Positions 1 to 12,299 are shown, counted from the first letter of the stretch. The stretch is DNA of 35,358 nucleotides from Dichotomocladium elegans (GCA_025716815.1 JAIXMN010000072.1:1-35358); one strand, 5' to 3'. Notes: generated from the sequence alone by a model not told the origin. Numbers and translations: made by a program.

Positions 1-1560
<1,560 letters not shown>

Positions 1561-1567
1561 TATATAA
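1561..1567 (+). promoter_or_regulatory. TATA box of the CACTA-like transposase gene
   Basis: TATATAA lies 69 bp before the ATG at 1636. The same TATATAATGG and following leader occur at 32609 before the second gene copy. In this copy everything upstream has been replaced by the Tc1-like terminus at 1560, so only the core promoter survives. Assignment is by position and motif. Confidence 0.5.
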
Positions 1568-1936
1568 TGGTAGCACTGTAACCGGAAGAACGCTGTATCA
1601 TTATTTACCTCTTACCTTTCTGAGCACAGCCGACCATGACCAACAACAGAACCCATATTTGTGTTTGCTCACTATGCGTGCACCGAAATCCTGAGATGGG
1701 ATACGCGTATGTGACGGAGCGAACATATAATGAACATATTCAGGCTAGTGCGCGAGCGGCTACTGCTGCTATCGTTGCTTCAAGTCATGGTGGCGGTAAG
1801 ATAATGAATGGTGCGTGTGGTACTAAAAGCAGCCAAACTGATATGCCGAAAATAGATGGTGATACATCCATGCAACTTGACGGCGATGTCAATAGTGAGA
1901 CTGACGGCAGGCAATATCTGTCAGAACTTGACAACG

Positions 1937-1991
1937 GTATGTTAACGCCAGTGGTCACGAGCAGAAACAAATACTGATTTTTTTACAACAG
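1937..1991 (+). other. Intron 1 of the transposase gene (55 bp)
   Basis: Starts GTATGT, has a CTGAT branch-like motif and a T run, ends ACAACAG. Removing it joins the first exon in frame to an acidic exon. The same intron is preserved in the second gene copy (32984-33038). Confidence 0.8.
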
Positions 1992-2099
1992 GAGAACTGC
2001 CGGTTGAAAGTTTCGACATTGAACATGACATTGCTGAAGATGACGATTTAAATGAAGCCGTTGACATTGAGTTTGACCGCATTGTTGACGATGAAGAGG

Positions 2100-2154
2100 G
2101 TTTGTAATAGAAAAGAAGGAAAAAAAGGAGTTAGATTAACAATATTATCATTAG
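2100..2154 (+). other. Intron 2 of the transposase gene (55 bp)
   Basis: Starts GTTTGT, has a TTAAC branch-like motif and ends CATTAG. Without splicing the frame stops at 2106. With splicing it joins the long exon that carries the catalytic motifs. Confidence 0.7.
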
Positions 2155-4722
2155 ACCAGCGCCCGACCACCCATGCCAGCATCCTTGATCATATTCCTCA
2201 CCCTCTGTTGTTCGCGTTTGTCTTCCTCGTGCTGTTCCAGTTACATCACACGTCTGAGAGAGTAGCAGCCATCCTTATCACCTTTGCTGTCGCACTGGTT
2301 CAAGCCTTTACCGATAATCCCTTCATCTTGGTTCCAGAAACAATCACAAGCTTGCGAAAATGGATTGGCTTTGATCGTCTCACAAATGATCTCCAAATGT
2401 ACAGTGCGTGCTCCAAATGCCATGCCATTTACCCGTTGCCTGGCCCCCAAACATGCATAAATGAAAGTCGGCGCATGAATGGCGATCTTTGCGGCACCAC
2501 ATTATTGAAGTCGACGTTGAGCAATCCATATAATCGGATACCGATCAAGCAGTATGCCTACTATCCACTTCGTCAAAGCTTGGCACGGCTTTTCAAACGA
2601 GAAGGCTTTGAGCAGAAGATAACAGAGTGGGAGCATCGTCAATACCGGCCAGGAGTGTTCAGCGATGTTTATGACGGCGTACGATGGCGTTCTCTTCACA
2701 ATCCAGACAATGGACTTCCTTTTGTCGAAACTCCTCGCTCCTTGATGCTTACATTGAACGTCGACTGGTTTGCCCCTTTTGATAGTGGGTATTCATGCGG
2801 TGCAATCTACCTTATCGTCAACAACTTGCCTCGCGCAGAGCGATATAAAACTGAGAATGTGATCCTTGCTGGTGTCATGCCTGGGCCAAAAGAGCCGAGT
2901 ACCTACGAAATGAACCATTATTTGCAGCCACTTGTCGATGACTTACTTGAACTCTACAATGGAATCCGAATTCCTACCTTTGAAATTCCAAGTGGAACAA
3001 CCATACGCGCAGCATTGTTTAACATTGCGTGCGACATTCCAGCTAGTCGCAAAGTCGGGGGATTCACATCGCACAACAGTACCAGAGCATGCAACAAGTG
3101 CACTCGCGAGTTTGTCGTTTTCACGGGACTTCGAATCTTGACTACTCTGGACATACTATTGGCGATTTAAGAACAAAGGAGGCTAATGCACGTAATGCGG
3201 AGGAGTGGTTAGCCCAGACAACGCCAGCGGGTCGCATTCGCGTTGAGCGTGCTACTGGCACGCGCTGGTCACAGATTCATCGGCTCCATTATTTCGATCC
3301 TGTTCGAGATTCCATTATTGACCCAATGCACAACCTCTTTCTCGGAACTGCTGAACGAATGGTGCGACTATGGCGAAATCATGGGCTACTCACTGACGCA
3401 GACGGTGTCGAAATGCAGAAGCTTGCAGATGGAGTTGTGCTGCCGCCTGGAATTCCGTCCCTGAACCGCAAAATAGAGCGAAAATTCGGGTTTATGACCA
3501 CAGACGATTGGAAGGCATGGTGTCTGGTCTACTCTCCCTTTGTTTTAAAAGGTGTCCTTGCTGCTCGCTATTTCCAGCACTGGATGCTGTTTGTCTCCGC
3601 CTGCCGGCTGCTCGCCAAGACTGTTATCGCATACTCTGACATCGATGAAGCCCACAATTTCCTGGTCGACTTTGTTCGAGGTTGCTGCCAGCTTTACGGT
3701 GCTGAAAGCGTAACACCAAATATGCATTTGCATTTGCATCTGGCCCGCACCATCCAAGATTTTGGCCCCATCTACGCCTTTTGGCTATTCAGTTTTGAGC
3801 GGTATAACGGATATATGAAGAATGTTGAAACCAACCAAAAGGACTCCTTTGAACTGACGTTCATGAAGCGCTTCATTGAGAAGACCGGTGCCCTCGACTT
3901 TGTCCATAACGAAGTTAGTAGTCGGTTGATGGGACGTGGCTTGGAGCTCAGTATCTTGCTGCGTATTGCTGGCCAGCGACGTCCAGTTTGTACTGAAACG
4001 AACACTCCAAACTTCGATCCACTTGAATTCATGGATTTTTCGTGCAATGTCGACGCTAATATTTCGGGAAGCGAACCAATACCACCAGACACCTTTGCCT
4101 CCATGCGCGATGGCCGGAAATCCCACTTGAGCGAAGCACTACATGATTTGTTGGTGCAGCATTACCAAAACCATTACGAAGGCGTCGTCAGCATCAACAC
4201 GCGACAGGCAGGCCGAATTTACTGTCAAAGCGAAGTTGAGAAGTTTCGGACGATCGAAATCTTTGGACAGACATACAGATCAGCAACAGCTCGTTCCATT
4301 CGTGGATCTCACATACAGGCTCTATTTGTTCAGAACGACCGCGCTATCGCCTGGACGGGACAAGTACAGTTCTATTTCAGCCATGTTATTGTCATCAACC
4401 GCATTCCTGTTAAGCATTACTTTGCCTATGTTCGTTGGTACCGCACAGAGGCATCAACACAGCGATTCATTGACCAAGGTTTAGAGGAATGGCGAAACAG
4501 TTTCATGGCTGACGACTGCCAGTGCTTCCTGCCTATCCACCGAATTTTCTCGCAAGCTGCTGTCGTCACCTATGGATCTCAAAGCAATCCCACCACCGCA
4601 AAGATCGTTGTAATCCCGTTAACGCGAAGAATTGCTGCATAGTGTCAATAAGAGATGTAGAGAGCAAGAGAGAAATGGCGGTAAAAGAAATAGAGCGCAC
4701 GCAAAAAAATAATAAAAGAATT

Positions 4723-5773
4723 TTATTGAGCCCATTCTGGCAGCTCGCTCCTAATTTCGTTTGGCAATTCAGCACCATTGTCGACCATCACCTCCCTCTT
4801 CAACATTTTCTTCCCCTTGATCTTCTTACTGGCCTCTGCCAGCCTATCTAACGTGTCAAAATATTGTGCCACCTACATCAAGGCGAATAACGGTTAGTAC
4901 AGCGTTGAATCCTTATAAAAAGGTCTTACGTTCTCATTTCGGAATCCAGGCTTTAGGACGTAAGTGACGCCCGACTCTGTGTCGGAAATCTCCGGCGACA
5001 TGCATTCTTTGCGCAGGAGGCACTCTCCATTGGAGAACTCTGCCTCCAAAGTAGCAGCATTTTGGGCGCGAGCAATCTTGCGAGCTCTAAGTTTCTATTG
5101 TGAATTCAATGTAAGTGATTCATCGTAATTTAAGATAGCGTAATATGAACTTACGCTCCACACCCGCTTGCTGCGCTTTTTCTGGACTTTCAGGCGTCCC
5201 TCCTCGGCGATCCCTTCCTCCCCTCGCTGCCGACGCTTGTGCTCGCGCTTCTGGCCTTTGAAGTACTGGTGTATCTTGGCGCGCAAGATCTTCTCGTCCA
5301 GTACTTGGCCGTCCACGGAATTGCGGCAAAATGCAGCAATCGCTGTGATCACACCATTGTTATGGCGCGACCGGAAGTCTTCACCATACTTGTAACCGTC
5401 GCCTGCAGCATACACGTCATGGCAACGGCTAATGTTTCTCTGGATGTTTCCTCTAGAGGTTACTATGGAATGGAGAAGCTACGAATACACTCGTAAAGTT
5501 ACATACCAGTGCCTTTTGCACCAAGTCTGCAGGGGGACCCGCAGGTGGAACAGCCACTAGAGATTGTTGCTGGTTTGCTGCAACGAGAGCTGCAAGACCG
5601 CCAAGCTGCTGCCGAAGCGCCATTTTTTCAGCTTGGAAGCTGACACACTCATCTTCAAGTCGATTTTCAAGTCGACGAATAGTGGCACGCAGGTTCGCTA
5701 TTTCCAGATTGCGAGCATGTTGCTCGCGTTCTTCAGCTGTGGAGTCGTTGGAGGCACTGCTATGGAAGGACAT
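4723..5773 (-). CDS. Partner protein of the CACTA-like element: coiled coil plus basic domain, four exons
   Basis: Family not recognised with certainty. Reading the minus strand, exons fit 5773-5507, 5452-5155, 5094-4930 and 4872-4723, with introns of 54, 60 and 57 bp. Donors are GTATGT, GTAAGT and GTAAGA; all acceptors end TAG. The product is about 290 residues. Residues about 12-65 form a heptad-like, leucine-rich coiled coil. Exon 2 carries a conserved-looking block (DGYKYGEDFRSRHNNGVITA) and a basic stretch (KGQKREHKRRQRG) that could bind DNA or direct nuclear entry. The gene is convergent with the transposase, as expected for an element-encoded partner, perhaps a terminal-repeat binder like TnpA of En/Spm (inference). 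The exon 1 to exon 2 join is one base out of phase, so either there is a one-base error or the splice site differs. Confidence 0.6.
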
Positions 5774-6769
5774 CTATGGAAAGATAAGTATTGATCTTTT
5801 TTATGGATTTTTCTTTATTATTACTTTGAATACTCGCGTTGTAAATGGGAACAAGGATGAAAACGGAGACCGTACTCTTGACAGGGTATCAGGGATGACA
5901 CGGCTCCCATTTTAGTAAATGTTTTCTCAGGTATTAAATAGGAATCGGGCGCAATTCTGATGTTTCCTTTCTCTTTCGAATTCAATACTCCCTCACGATC
6001 ATGGTCTATTCTTCAGTACAAGTAAGTCAAGTATTTCATTTGTTGATATCGGGCTAGTGACGAAGGCCTTTTGACATTCATCTTCTTTCTGGTAGTTTTG
6101 GATTTGACAGAATCGCTTTCATAGTTCTTTGAGGTATGTTTGCAAACATTTTCGATATGCCTTCTCTTTATATTGATATCTCTTCTTTTCGAATAGAATT
6201 ACCACCTTCACTTCTACGGTAAAAGGTTAGTTCTGCATTCGCTCATACTTCACTCAAATTAATCAAAGCTACAGAGGTTCGTAGGCTAATGAATAAAAAT
6301 GACTTGCTCCATTTACTTGTTCAATCTCCATTACTGCCATTCAATATCCCCATTTCGTAATGATCAGAATCCCTCGGTGGTGGTAATAGTAGAGCGCGGC
6401 CTAAATAGCCTTTCCACATTATCTTCTTACTTCAATGCCATGCTCCATGTAAAATGTCGCTATTGTTTTTGCCAGTCAAAATAATAAAAAATACAATATA
6501 CTATCCCATAATCCTATGATCCAAAACGAAACTACGTCTACTCCTTTATTGAAAAAAAAAACCTTCCATTCAGTTCCATTGTGATACCATCGTAAAAGAA
6601 AAAACGGATAGTTTTTTTGAACTATAATCCCATCATGGAAGGTTGGGAATATGGCACAGATTTTATAAATAACCAAAACAACCATATATGGACAGAATAA
6701 AACTTGGGGGGTCATGTTCAATGGGAAAACCGGCCTGTCCGTTTATGGACTAGTTTTGAGGAATCCACC

Positions 6770-6897
6770 AGTGGATTCTTACGGAACTCATTTTCAGGCT
6801 GAAGAATAACACAGTGTTATTCTCTGATGTATTCTCAAGAATCCACCCAAGAATAACCCACTTTTTGGGTGGGGTATTCCTCACTCTGGGCGCAGTG
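6770..6897. repeat. Right terminal region of the CACTA-like element with nested hairpins
   Basis: The end carries a chain of short palindromes: GGAATCCACC/GGTGGATTCC-like arms near 6771, GAATAACAC/GTGTTATTC near 6803-6821, and ACCCA/TGGGT near 6858. It closes with the inverted CACTGCGCCCAGA terminus at 6897. The left terminus at 32077 has the same order: terminal CACTGCGCCCAGA, then TGAGGAATA, then a GTTATTCTTG arm. Such subterminal repeats are where CACTA partner proteins bind in plants; that role here is inference. Confidence 0.65.
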
Positions 6898-6981
6898 GGC
6901 TGGTTTGAGTACTCCGGGACATTACCATTTTTAGACGGAATTGTACAAGGCAACCAGGAACCAAAAGCCCAGGACCTGACA
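6898..6981 (+). repeat. 3' remnant of the gypsy A 5' LTR
   Basis: The 84 bp between the CACTA end and the primer-binding site finish in CCTGACA. They share GTTTGAGTACTC with the solo LTR at 23048-23541. The upstream part of the LTR has been displaced by the CACTA-like insertion and is not in the window. Confidence 0.65.
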
Positions 6982-6983
6982 AA

Positions 6984-6996
6984 TTGGTAGCTGATG
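6984..6996 (+). other. Putative primer-binding site of gypsy A
   Basis: TTGGTAGCTGATG begins 3 bp after the LTR. The same 13-mer follows the 5' LTR of gypsy D (28675-28687), and a TTTGGTAGCTGATG version follows that of gypsy B. The shared position and sequence fit a tRNA primer site, possibly initiator Met. The cognate tRNA is not in the window. Confidence 0.6.
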
Positions 6997-7080
6997 AAAG
7001 TTTCTTTCCACTAACTCTTGGAACCGATTTATTTGCAAGCTTTCAAGGATAACTTTGTACTGTACCTGTGACCCACCAAA

Positions 7081-8413
7081 ATGGATTCAGAGCAAGTCCA
7101 AAACAATCAACCCAACCTCACCCTCGAGCAACAAGTGCTCATGTCAGTCATGCAGTCCCTGCAACAGGTCCTGCAGCAGCAACAACAGCAAAGTCAGCAA
7201 ATCGCTGCAATGCAAAACTCCCAAGTGGGACCCGACCAAGGCCAACAGGCAACCTCACGAAGTAGCTGTTCGCTGGTGCAAGCACTAAAGCCCACCAAAC
7301 CGGATGTCTTCTGAGGTGAACGTACAGGATTTTCAAGAAGAACTTTGCCACAAATTTTAGTTGTTTGTATAGACAGTCTAGGTTTTTCGTTTTTTTTTGC
7401 TTCAAAATCGAATACAAATTTTAGTATTTCGTTTCTCTTCTTCCTTCGAAATTAGAATGAAACATAAATGGTTGGCCTCCCAAAATTATTCTGGTGTAAA
7501 AAGAGGAGAAGGAAGACTTATCTATAGCCTTGATTGAAATGTTCTTGCTGTTATTGCCTTTTAATTTGACAAAAGGGTAGCAACGAAATACTAAAATTTG
7601 TATTCGAATTTGAAGCAAAAAAAACGAAAAACCTAGACCGTCTATATAAACAACTAAAATTTGTGGCAAAGTTCTTCTTGAAAATCCTGTACATCTCAAG
7701 CAGTTGAGGCGTGGCTGTATACAGTCAAGAAGTATTGTGAGTTGGCGGAAATCGACGACGACCATCAGATGGTGCTTTTTGCGGTAACTCTGCTACGCGA
7801 TGGTGCCGTCGCTTGGTGGCAACAATTGGAGGCAGAACTCGACCTGGAAACCCCCAGCACCTGGGCAGAATTCTGCCGGGCTTTCCGGAAAGAGTTCAAG
7901 CCTGAGAACTCTGAACAGCTGGCCTGTCAACGCCTACAACAACTGGAGCAGAAAACAACAATCGAAGCTTACATCCGTGAGTTCCGTAGCACGATGTTGG
8001 AGTTACCAAACATGGACACCTGGGATGCAATGTTCATCTTCACCCAAGGCCTCAAGTACCATGCGCGTCTCCAAGTACTGATCCAAAAGCCAACCACGCT
8101 GCATCAGGCCTACAAGTTCGCGGAATCATATGAGGCCGCACAACAATGTGCAAAGGGTCTGCGACCATCCCGCTTCGCTGTACCATCAGTCCCCGGACAA
8201 GGATTTGCGGCGCGCAATCAAGGCTATATCCCGCAAACTCCATCACCCATGGATCTCGATGTCGTCGCACCTACAAGCAGGACGTCCCGGCGGCCAAACA
8301 TCCGATGCTTCAAGTGTGGCCGCATCGGACACATCAAGCGAGAATGTCGTCAACAGCAAGACCGTGCTAAACAAGACTTCAAGTCTCAGGGTTTTGGCAC
8401 TGCGCATACGTAA
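7081..8413 (+). pseudogene. gag: gag of gypsy A, interrupted by a MITE and a nonsense codon
   Basis: The N-terminal part (7081-7311) is glutamine-rich and ends KPTKPDV. The capsid part and zinc knuckle continue at 7692-8413, with the retrotransposon-gag motif WWQQLEAEL and then CFKCGRIGHIKREC, a CX2CX4HX4C knuckle that binds RNA. Taking out the MITE and one TA (367 bp) brings the two halves exactly into one frame. One in-frame TGA remains at 7312-7314, where sister elements have a sense codon before Gly; CGA to TGA would explain it. The product would form the particle shell. Not functional as it stands. Confidence 0.88.
7325..7689. mobile_element. 365-bp MITE with about 110-bp terminal inverted repeats, TA target duplication
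   Basis: It begins CAGGATTTTCAAGAAGAACT and ends with the exact inverse, flanked by TA at 7323-7324 and 7690-7691. The inverted arms run on with few mismatches for about 110 bp and the middle is AT-rich. There is no coding capacity. The TA duplication and CAGG ends point to mobilisation by a Tc1/mariner-type transposase. It sits in the gag gene of gypsy A. Confidence 0.93.
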
Positions 8414-8484
8414 GCAAGGGGGAACGTACGCGCGACCTTGAACATCCCCTTAACAAGGAAAAACGGTCGCTGGAGAATCGGGGG

Positions 8485-11400
8485 ATGGTTCACAAGGGTC
8501 CGACAGACAAGGATTCTCCAGTGGGGCTGGTCGAAACTCATCAGGAAAAAGACGAAGCTGCAATGTGTATAACTCAAGACTTGCAGGATACTCCAGGTGA
8601 CAGACTGATGAGCGCAACTGAGGGTGACCAGCACGGTGATGATGCAGCTCCAAAAGCTCTCACCGAGGAGCAACAGTTGCGAAAAGATTATTGTTACTTG
8701 GAAGGACCCTTCACCTGCAGTGGAGGCGAATCTTTGCCGTTGTATGGCGGCAGATGCAGAAATAAGCAAATACTGGCGCTAATCGATATGGGGGCGAGCA
8801 CAAGTTACATTTCGCCCAGACTATGCAAAGGACTTAAGATATTCGATATTGAAGCGCGGGAAGTAGAAACTGCCGGCGGACACAAACTAATAATTTCCAA
8901 GAAGGCTAAGGTTCCATTCACCTTATCAGGATGTTTCATGACAGTCGAAGCATACATCCTGGAGACGAAGTTCGACATCATCCTTGGAAGGAATTGGCTG
9001 GCAGGATATTCACCGATAGCTGACTGGACAACCGATACTTGGACGATCAAGATCGATGGCGAGACACATATACTACGACCTGAGTGTTACCTGGGAGACT
9101 CAGGGGTACGATACCTACTATCACACAAGCAAGTCAGCAGAGCAATCCGCAAGAACGAGGTACAAGAATTGTTCATGTTACACTTACTGGAGGCCGACAT
9201 CCAGTCAAAGGAAATCCCTGAATCCATGCAGGTGCTCATAGACGACTACCAAGATGTCTTTCGTGATGAGCTACCTGGCCTACCCCCAGAAAGAAAAACA
9301 GAACATGTTATTGACACGGGCGACGCAAAACCCATTGCAAGACCACCGTTCAAGATGTCACCATTAGAGCTCGACGAACTACGCCGACAACTGGATGAGC
9401 TCCTACAACTAGGTCTGATTCAACCAAGTGCTTCACCTTGGGGGGCCCCAGTATTATTCGTTAAGAAAGACGGGAGCAAGCGCATGTGCATTGATTATCG
9501 TGCGTTAAACAAGGTGACAATTCGTAACCAGCACCCATTGCCAAGGATCGACGAATGCCTGGAACGATTACAAGGAGCATCTTTCTTTACAAGTCTCGAC
9601 CTCAAGAGTGGCTATCACCAAATCTGCATTAGACAAGAAGATGTTCCTAAAACGGCATTCAATACCCAGTACGACCAATTCTCTTTCCTTGTCTTACCGT
9701 TTGGCCTATGCAATGCCCCGCCCACGTTTCAAAGCTTAATGAATAAGGTCCTCGGCGAATACCTTGATCGCTTTGCACTGGTGTATCTAGACGATATCCT
9801 AATCTTCAGCAAGTCCAAGGAGGAACACCAGAAACATGTTCGTCTGGTATTAGAAAGATTGCGCGAAGCCAAACTGTATGCAAACATCAAGAAATGTGAG
9901 TTTGGCAAGTCAGAAGTGCACTTTCTAGGATTCCGAGTGTCTGCCGAGGGTATTAAGCCGGCCCAAGACAAGATCAAGGCGATTCAGGAATGGGAACCAC
10001 CTACTAATGTCCAGGAAGTCTGCCAGTTTGTTGGTTTGGCACAACATTATCGTTGGTTCATACCATCATTCGCAAGCATTGCAGCACCTCTGACTGACCT
10101 CACAAAGGGTACTGGCCCGAAGAAACGTGCAATCACATGGTCCGACGCGTGTCAAGCCAGTTTTGAATTGATTAAGGAAAAACTGACAACTGCTCCTGTA
10201 CTCCGACCGCCGGACCCAAGTAAGCCTTATCGGGTAGAGACAGATGCATCCGATGTCGGTATTGGCGCAGTGCTGTTGCAAGAAGACTCGACGGGCGCGT
10301 GGCATCCCCTGGCATATGAGTCGAGGAAACTCTCTGCAGCAGAACGCAACTATCCTGCCCAAGAGAGAGAGTTGCTAGCCATTTTGCATGCGTTGAGAAC
10401 TTGGCGTTGCTTCATCGAAGGCCGCGATTACGAAGTCTTGACTGATCACCACACGCTCAAGTACCTCTGCTCTCAAGCAAAGCCGACTCCACGACTCGTA
10501 CGATGGATGAATGAGCTTGAGTTGTATGACCCCAAGATCAACTACAAGCCCGGCAAAGACCACGATGCCCCGGATGCCCTCTCGCGCAAGTCTTACCATG
10601 CAAGCCCTAACGAGGAAACTTTGGAACCCGAGTTCCTTTACGTTGCAGCCGCTAGCATACCTGAAGCGCACCGACAAGACTGGCCAAGTTATTACATTTC
10701 CCAACCAGCCGACCTTCCCCAAGTTGTACAAGAATTCCTCGAACAAGAAAAGGAACATTTCGTAATAACTGATGGGAAGGTATATCGCAAATTAAAAACC
10801 AAGGATGCAACCGGTAGTGAAGTGACCAAAGAAGTCCGCTTTCTCCCATCTGCGAAGCGCGCCGACACAGTAAAGACCTTCCACGATGGATTCGGCCATG
10901 CAGGCAAGACTACAGTGTTCGAATTGATGAAATTCCGATATTGGTGGCCGACGATGCGAGCTGACATCCGAGAATGGCTCAAGACGTGTCCCTCTTGTCA
11001 AATGAGCAGTCGACGTTCCCGTGCCCACCAAGATGTTATGCATCCACTCGACGTCCCTCCTGCTTTCGCTCGCTGGCACCTTGACTTTATCGGCGAACTT
11101 CCCAAAACTGTACGAGGAAACTGGTGGATATTAGTGGCCGTCGACTATATGACCAATTATCCAATCGCTCGTGCTGTACCTGTTGCATCCGGCAAGGCTG
11201 TCGCTGACTTCCTGTATGAAGAAATCGTAATGCGTTTCGGCTGTCCCAAGGAGATCTTGACCGATCGTGGCGCAAACTTCATGAGCAACGTCTTACGACA
11301 TTACACGCAACGCATTGGTATCAATCACAAGCTCACGTCCGCGTTTCACCCACGCACCAATGGCAAGTGTGAGCATCTGAACGGCACCCTCAAATCTATG

Positions 11401-11850
11401 TTACGAAAATACGTCAATGGTGCTCTCCACCTATGGGACGATTATCTCGACGCAGCTCTTTTTGCCTGCCGTGTGCGGACACATGCTACCACGGGTTTCA
11501 GCCCTTTTTACATGACTTATGGCCGCGAACCTGTTCTACCTGGCGACCCCCTTCGCCCTTACATATCCGACGACGCGCTTAAGGACCCACGCGTTATGGC
11601 AGAACTGACCGCCCAAGAACTGGAAAAGCTGAATCAAGTCCGTGCTGCTGCTACTGCTCGCATGCAAGCCGTTAGCCAGAAAGACAAGGATCGCTGGGAC
11701 CAGGCCTTGAACATTGTTGACTTCGATATTGGCGAATTTGTTAAGCTAACCCATGAAGGATGTTTTGGACTCGAACCGCAGTACAAAGGACCTTACGTTG
11801 TCATTGCGAAGAATCCCGATTATGGTACATATCGGCTCGAAACGCTATAA
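8485..11850 (+). CDS. pol: pol polyprotein of gypsy A (protease, RT, RNase H, integrase)
   Basis: An open frame of 1121 residues. Domains in order: aspartic protease near residue 99 (LIDMGAS, with Met where Ser or Thr is expected); RT with LPFGLCNAPPTFQ and YLDD near 434-437; RNase H with DASD near 586, an AQERELLA glutamate and TDHH; integrase with an H-H-C-C finger (GFGHAG to CPSC, about 800-834); and catalytic D (LDFIGEL, about 866), D (TDRGANF, about 926) and E (CEHLNG, about 962). A GPY-type module follows. The frame stops at TAA (11848-11850), but the same frame continues with expected C-terminal sequence (SWVHANHL), so the TAA is a nonsense change. The start is uncertain because pol may be made from a longer transcript with gag. 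With the altered protease it is probably inactive. Confidence 0.9.
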   Translation: MVHKGPTDKDSPVGLVETHQEKDEAAMCITQDLQDTPGDRLMSATEGDQHGDDAAPKALTEEQQLRKDYCYLEGPFTCSGGESLPLYGGRCRNKQILALIDMGASTSYISPRLCKGLKIFDIEAREVETAGGHKLIISKKAKVPFTLSGCFMTVEAYILETKFDIILGRNWLAGYSPIADWTTDTWTIKIDGETHILRPECYLGDSGVRYLLSHKQVSRAIRKNEVQELFMLHLLEADIQSKEIPESMQVLIDDYQDVFRDELPGLPPERKTEHVIDTGDAKPIARPPFKMSPLELDELRRQLDELLQLGLIQPSASPWGAPVLFVKKDGSKRMCIDYRALNKVTIRNQHPLPRIDECLERLQGASFFTSLDLKSGYHQICIRQEDVPKTAFNTQYDQFSFLVLPFGLCNAPPTFQSLMNKVLGEYLDRFALVYLDDILIFSKSKEEHQKHVRLVLERLREAKLYANIKKCEFGKSEVHFLGFRVSAEGIKPAQDKIKAIQEWEPPTNVQEVCQFVGLAQHYRWFIPSFASIAAPLTDLTKGTGPKKRAITWSDACQASFELIKEKLTTAPVLRPPDPSKPYRVETDASDVGIGAVLLQEDSTGAWHPLAYESRKLSAAERNYPAQERELLAILHALRTWRCFIEGRDYEVLTDHHTLKYLCSQAKPTPRLVRWMNELELYDPKINYKPGKDHDAPDALSRKSYHASPNEETLEPEFLYVAAASIPEAHRQDWPSYYISQPADLPQVVQEFLEQEKEHFVITDGKVYRKLKTKDATGSEVTKEVRFLPSAKRADTVKTFHDGFGHAGKTTVFELMKFRYWWPTMRADIREWLKTCPSCQMSSRRSRAHQDVMHPLDVPPAFARWHLDFIGELPKTVRGNWWILVAVDYMTNYPIARAVPVASGKAVADFLYEEIVMRFGCPKEILTDRGANFMSNVLRHYTQRIGINHKLTSAFHPRTNGKCEHLNGTLKSMLRKYVNGALHLWDDYLDAALFACRVRTHATTGFSPFYMTYGREPVLPGDPLRPYISDDALKDPRVMAELTAQELEKLNQVRAAATARMQAVSQKDKDRWDQALNIVDFDIGEFVKLTHEGCFGLEPQYKGPYVVIAKNPDYGTYRLETL

Positions 11851-12113
11851 GGTGTGCCCCTTGCTTCATGGGTCCATGCCAACCATCTGGCGAAAGTCAA
11901 CTTTGACATGGAACCTGCTACACCTTGGTTTGACCCCACCTTGACACGTGCTGAATGGCGTTCCCGAATGCGTTTGCCGCCTACCCCTGACGAAGTCGAC
12001 AAGCTTGTGGACCCCGCTCCCTCAGCCGACCAATTGCCACCCTCAGTGGCTGTTCCTACCCAGTCCGATGTTGACATTGTTCGAGGACGAACAAGTATTT
12101 CGGAGGGGAGTAA
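11851..12113 (+). pseudogene. C-terminal tail of gypsy A pol beyond the nonsense codon
   Basis: Directly after the TAA the same frame reads SWVHANHLAK and TPWFDP, matching the C-terminal tails of the gypsy B and C proteins (SWVHTDRLRP, WFDP or WYDP). An FEDEQ motif, also near the end of gypsy C, appears in the next frame around 12080, so a second small indel is likely before the end. Confidence 0.7.
12101..12113 (+). other. Polypurine tract of gypsy A
   Basis: CGGAGGGGAGTAA lies directly before the TGTCATGG start of the 3' LTR. Equivalent tracts precede the 3' LTRs of gypsy B and C. It would prime plus-strand DNA synthesis. Confidence 0.75.
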
Positions 12114-12299
12114 TGTCATGGACGCGCCCAACCAAGGCATTAGGCCGTCACAAAATAAACGAAGGTTCAAGCCCAGAAATCCAGGCCGACGGCAAAACCT
12201 TCGATCCGAAACCGAAACCTTGGATACCACGCGAATATTCTAGATGTCGGCTGCAGAACAGCCACCTCATACACCAATTGGTATCCATAGCAGTTCTAT
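12114..12299 (+). repeat. Truncated 3' LTR of gypsy A
   Basis: Begins TGTCATGGACG after the polypurine tract. It shares TTCAAGCCCAG and neighbouring sequence with the inverse of the solo LTR at 23048-23541. Similarity fades after about 12190, and no LTR end (GACA) is found before the dispersed repeat and Tc1-like end that follow. Confidence 0.65.

Larger units (their letters stand above)
1636..4642 (+). pseudogene. CACTA-family (Tnp2-like) transposase, three exons, one frameshift
   Basis: Exons fit 1636-1936, 1992-2099 and 2155-4642, with two 55-bp introns. The donors are GTATGT and GTTTGT, the acceptors ACAACAG and CATTAG, and phase is kept across both joins. The product would be about 965 residues. 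The N-terminus has a cysteine-rich stretch (CVCSLCVH). The centre has Transposase_21-type motifs: LNVDWFAPF near residue 338, then VILAGVMPGPKEP, ACNKCTREF, DYSGH and DPMHNLFLGTA near 525. The D residues in these motifs are the expected catalytic ones for the family. Near 3113-3125 the frame shifts between CTREF and the DYSGH segment. One missing base explains it, and the summed exon length becomes an exact multiple of three if one base is added. It could be a real mutation or a sequencing error. The role would be cutting and joining CACTA-type ends. Confidence 0.85.
1561..6897 (+). mobile_element. CACTA-like DNA transposon, right part with two convergent genes
   Basis: The visible part carries a Tnp2-type transposase (1636-4642, +) and a convergent partner gene (5773-4723, -), with only 80 bp between their stop codons. 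It ends at 6897 in GGGCGCAGTG, the inverse of CACTGCGCCC, which also starts the related insertion at 32077. The left terminus is not seen, since a Tc1-like element occupies the region before 1561. The right end sits inside the 5' LTR of gypsy A. Region 5790-6720 has no recognisable gene; it is AT-rich with unsupported short ORFs. Confidence 0.75.

Noticed and set aside
5479..5506. 28-bp intron that would keep the partner gene in frame
   Set aside because: Far too short for a spliceosomal intron, given that the other introns here are 54-60 bp.
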